Assembly (NCBI GenBank): GCA_007116405.1
Contig: SKIN01000028.1
Location: 1 to 12,567 of the forward strand
Direction: 5' to 3'
DNA: 12,567 nt
From: Candidatus Kaiserbacteria bacterium
Lineage (GTDB): Bacteria; Patescibacteriota; Minisyncoccia; Phycocordibacterales; UBA12088
Under the pieces are notes generated by a model. That model did not search any database and was not told where the DNA came from. It saw only the letters and a list, made by a program, of their open reading frames with translations. Positions 11,909 to 12,567 of this stretch are shown one piece after another. The position numbers were made by a program, and so were the translations under genes. How positions within the stretch are numbered: position 1 is the first letter of the stretch; each line of letters opens with the position of its first letter.

Positions 11909-12388
11909 CTAGGGGTTCAATTGCCAGATAGCCCAGGTGAGGTACGAGGCGAACGACACCCATACGAGGTAGGGGACAAGGAGCCCCGCCACTCGCTTGT
12001 CGAACCGAAGCGCAAGGACGATAAGGCCGACGATACTCGCAAGGAGTACAAGTATTTCAAAGAACGCGAATTGCGGGTTCTGTAAACCAAAGAAAAGGAA
12101 GCTCCAGAGTGTGTTCAGTACCAGCTGTACAAAGAACAGTCGAAGCCAGAGACGGCGCGCGCGGCCACCAACACGTCGTGTCCACACCAGATACAGTGCC
12201 ACGCCGAGCATCAGGTACAGGATGATCCAGACTGGACCAAACACCCACGACGGCGGGGTGAGAACGGGTTTCTCTAGTGCCTGGTACCAAGTGTCGAGCG
12301 ACCGTGCTGTGGCGATGGCACCAATGAAGCCGGCTAGTTGAGGAAGGGCGAGCGCAAGTACGAGCTTTGCGGGGCGGATGCCTCTCAT
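11909..12388 (-). CDS. tspO: TspO/MBR family membrane protein (tryptophan-rich sensory protein)
   Basis: A five-helix membrane protein of the TspO/peripheral benzodiazepine receptor family, which binds porphyrins and other ligands in many organisms. From ATG 12388 there are 159 residues, a normal length. Conserved parts are WYQALEKPVLTPPSWVFGPVW (residues 34-54, in two halves: WYQALEKP and TPPSWVFGPVW), LYLMLGVALYLVW (58-70), FVQLVLNTLWSFLFFG (86-101) and VPYLVWVSFASYLTWAIWQLN (138-158; key WVSFASYL). The Asn usual in the final SYLNW-like motif is Thr151 here. A second ATG at 12394 is in frame, but a TATACT box at 12402-12397 would put the transcript start near 12390, favouring 12388. The gene converges with the secreted-protein gene. 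Ligand and role in this organism are unknown. Confidence 0.9.
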   Translation of the reverse strand: MRGIRPAKLVLALALPQLAGFIGAIATARSLDTWYQALEKPVLTPPSWVFGPVWIILYLMLGVALYLVWTRRVGGRARRLWLRLFFVQLVLNTLWSFLFFGLQNPQFAFFEILVLLASIVGLIVLALRFDKRVAGLLVPYLVWVSFASYLTWAIWQLNP

Positions 12389-12460
12389 ATACATACAGTA
12401 TAGCGTGGGGTGGGGTCTGCCGCATACCGTTACGGCTTCTGGCGCAGACCGCGCAGTCTA

Positions 12461-12469
12461 TGGTATAAC
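12461..12469 (+). promoter_or_regulatory. Extended -10 promoter of the tRNA gene
   Basis: TGGTATAAC (extended -10, 5 of 6 of TATAAT) ends 10 bp before the tRNA, placing the transcript start near 12476. No good -35 is seen. It has the same TGG-TATA form as the candidate before the GAPDH gene. Confidence 0.5.
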
Positions 12470-12479
12470 ACCATACATC

Positions 12480-12552
12480 GGGCCTATAGCTCAGTTGGTA
12501 GAGCGCTGCATTCGCATTGCAGAGGTCGGGAGTTCGACTCTCCCTAGGTCCA
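12480..12552 (+). tRNA. tRNA-Ala (anticodon CGC)
   Basis: A 73-nt cloverleaf folds by hand: acceptor GGGCCTA/TAGGTCC, D-arm GCTC/GAGC, anticodon arm CTGCA-TTCGCAT-TGCAG giving anticodon CGC (codon GCG), variable AGGTC, T-arm GGGAG-TTCGACT-CTCCC and discriminator A. The acceptor has the G3-U70 wobble pair, the alanine identity element. The 3' CCA is not encoded (the bases are CCC), so CCA must be added after transcription. Confidence 0.95.
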
Positions 12553-12567
12553 CCCGTTCGAGTATCA

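Noticed and set aside
12295..12320. CGACCG near 12307 within tspO as an eighth GACC hairpin
   Set aside because: The flanking bases do not form a stem around GACC; it is an ordinary coding hexamer. The same holds for CGACCG near 9115 and 10025.

Overview
The window looks like a chromosomal segment of a Parcubacteria-type (Patescibacteria/CPR) bacterium. This is an inference from several things: compact genes, a split transketolase, RNase J as the visible ribonuclease, a REP-associated transposase, a surface-protein module common in that group, and few Shine-Dalgarno sequences. TGA is used as a stop (major facilitator protein, epimerase, both transketolase halves), so a code that reads TGA as glycine is excluded. 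No ribosomal or other marker gene is present, so the placement is tentative.

Left edge (2-1779, + strand): the C-terminal end of a secreted or surface beta-sandwich protein whose start lies outside the window, then a 12-helix major facilitator protein.

Repeat island (about 1791-4654): a roughly 2.9-kb accessory region. It holds a minus-strand RelB/RelE-type toxin-antitoxin pair and a minus-strand HUH/Y1 transposase of the TnpA_REP (RAYT) type. Around them lie three full copies of an ungapped 170-bp composite repeat, one extra partial unit, solitary 18-bp repeats and seven hairpins that share a C-GACC-G loop. Copies left of the transposase (A, B) point one way and the copy right of it (C) points the other. 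The hairpin loops read GACC on the left and GGTC on the right. This RAYT/REP-like family is the main discovery candidate.

Centre (4855-6858, - strand): RNase J with an unusual basic, Gly/Arg-rich N-terminal extension and a probable His-to-Tyr change at a metal-ligand position. It is divergent from the next block across about 320 bp that hold candidate promoters and two related dyads.

Carbon-metabolism cluster (7179-11374, + strand): glyceraldehyde-3-phosphate dehydrogenase, ribose-5-phosphate isomerase B, a divergent ribulose-phosphate 3-epimerase, and the two halves of transketolase. Together they connect pentose phosphates to lower glycolysis. RpiB is of the Glu-catalyst type, and the epimerase lacks two canonical metal-binding histidines.

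Right edge (11375-12567): a small secreted Trp/Pro-rich protein of unknown function with its own promoter, Shine-Dalgarno and intrinsic terminator; a minus-strand TspO/MBR membrane protein; and tRNA-Ala(CGC). Several starts lie only 5-8 nt after a TAnnnT box, suggesting leaderless mRNAs.
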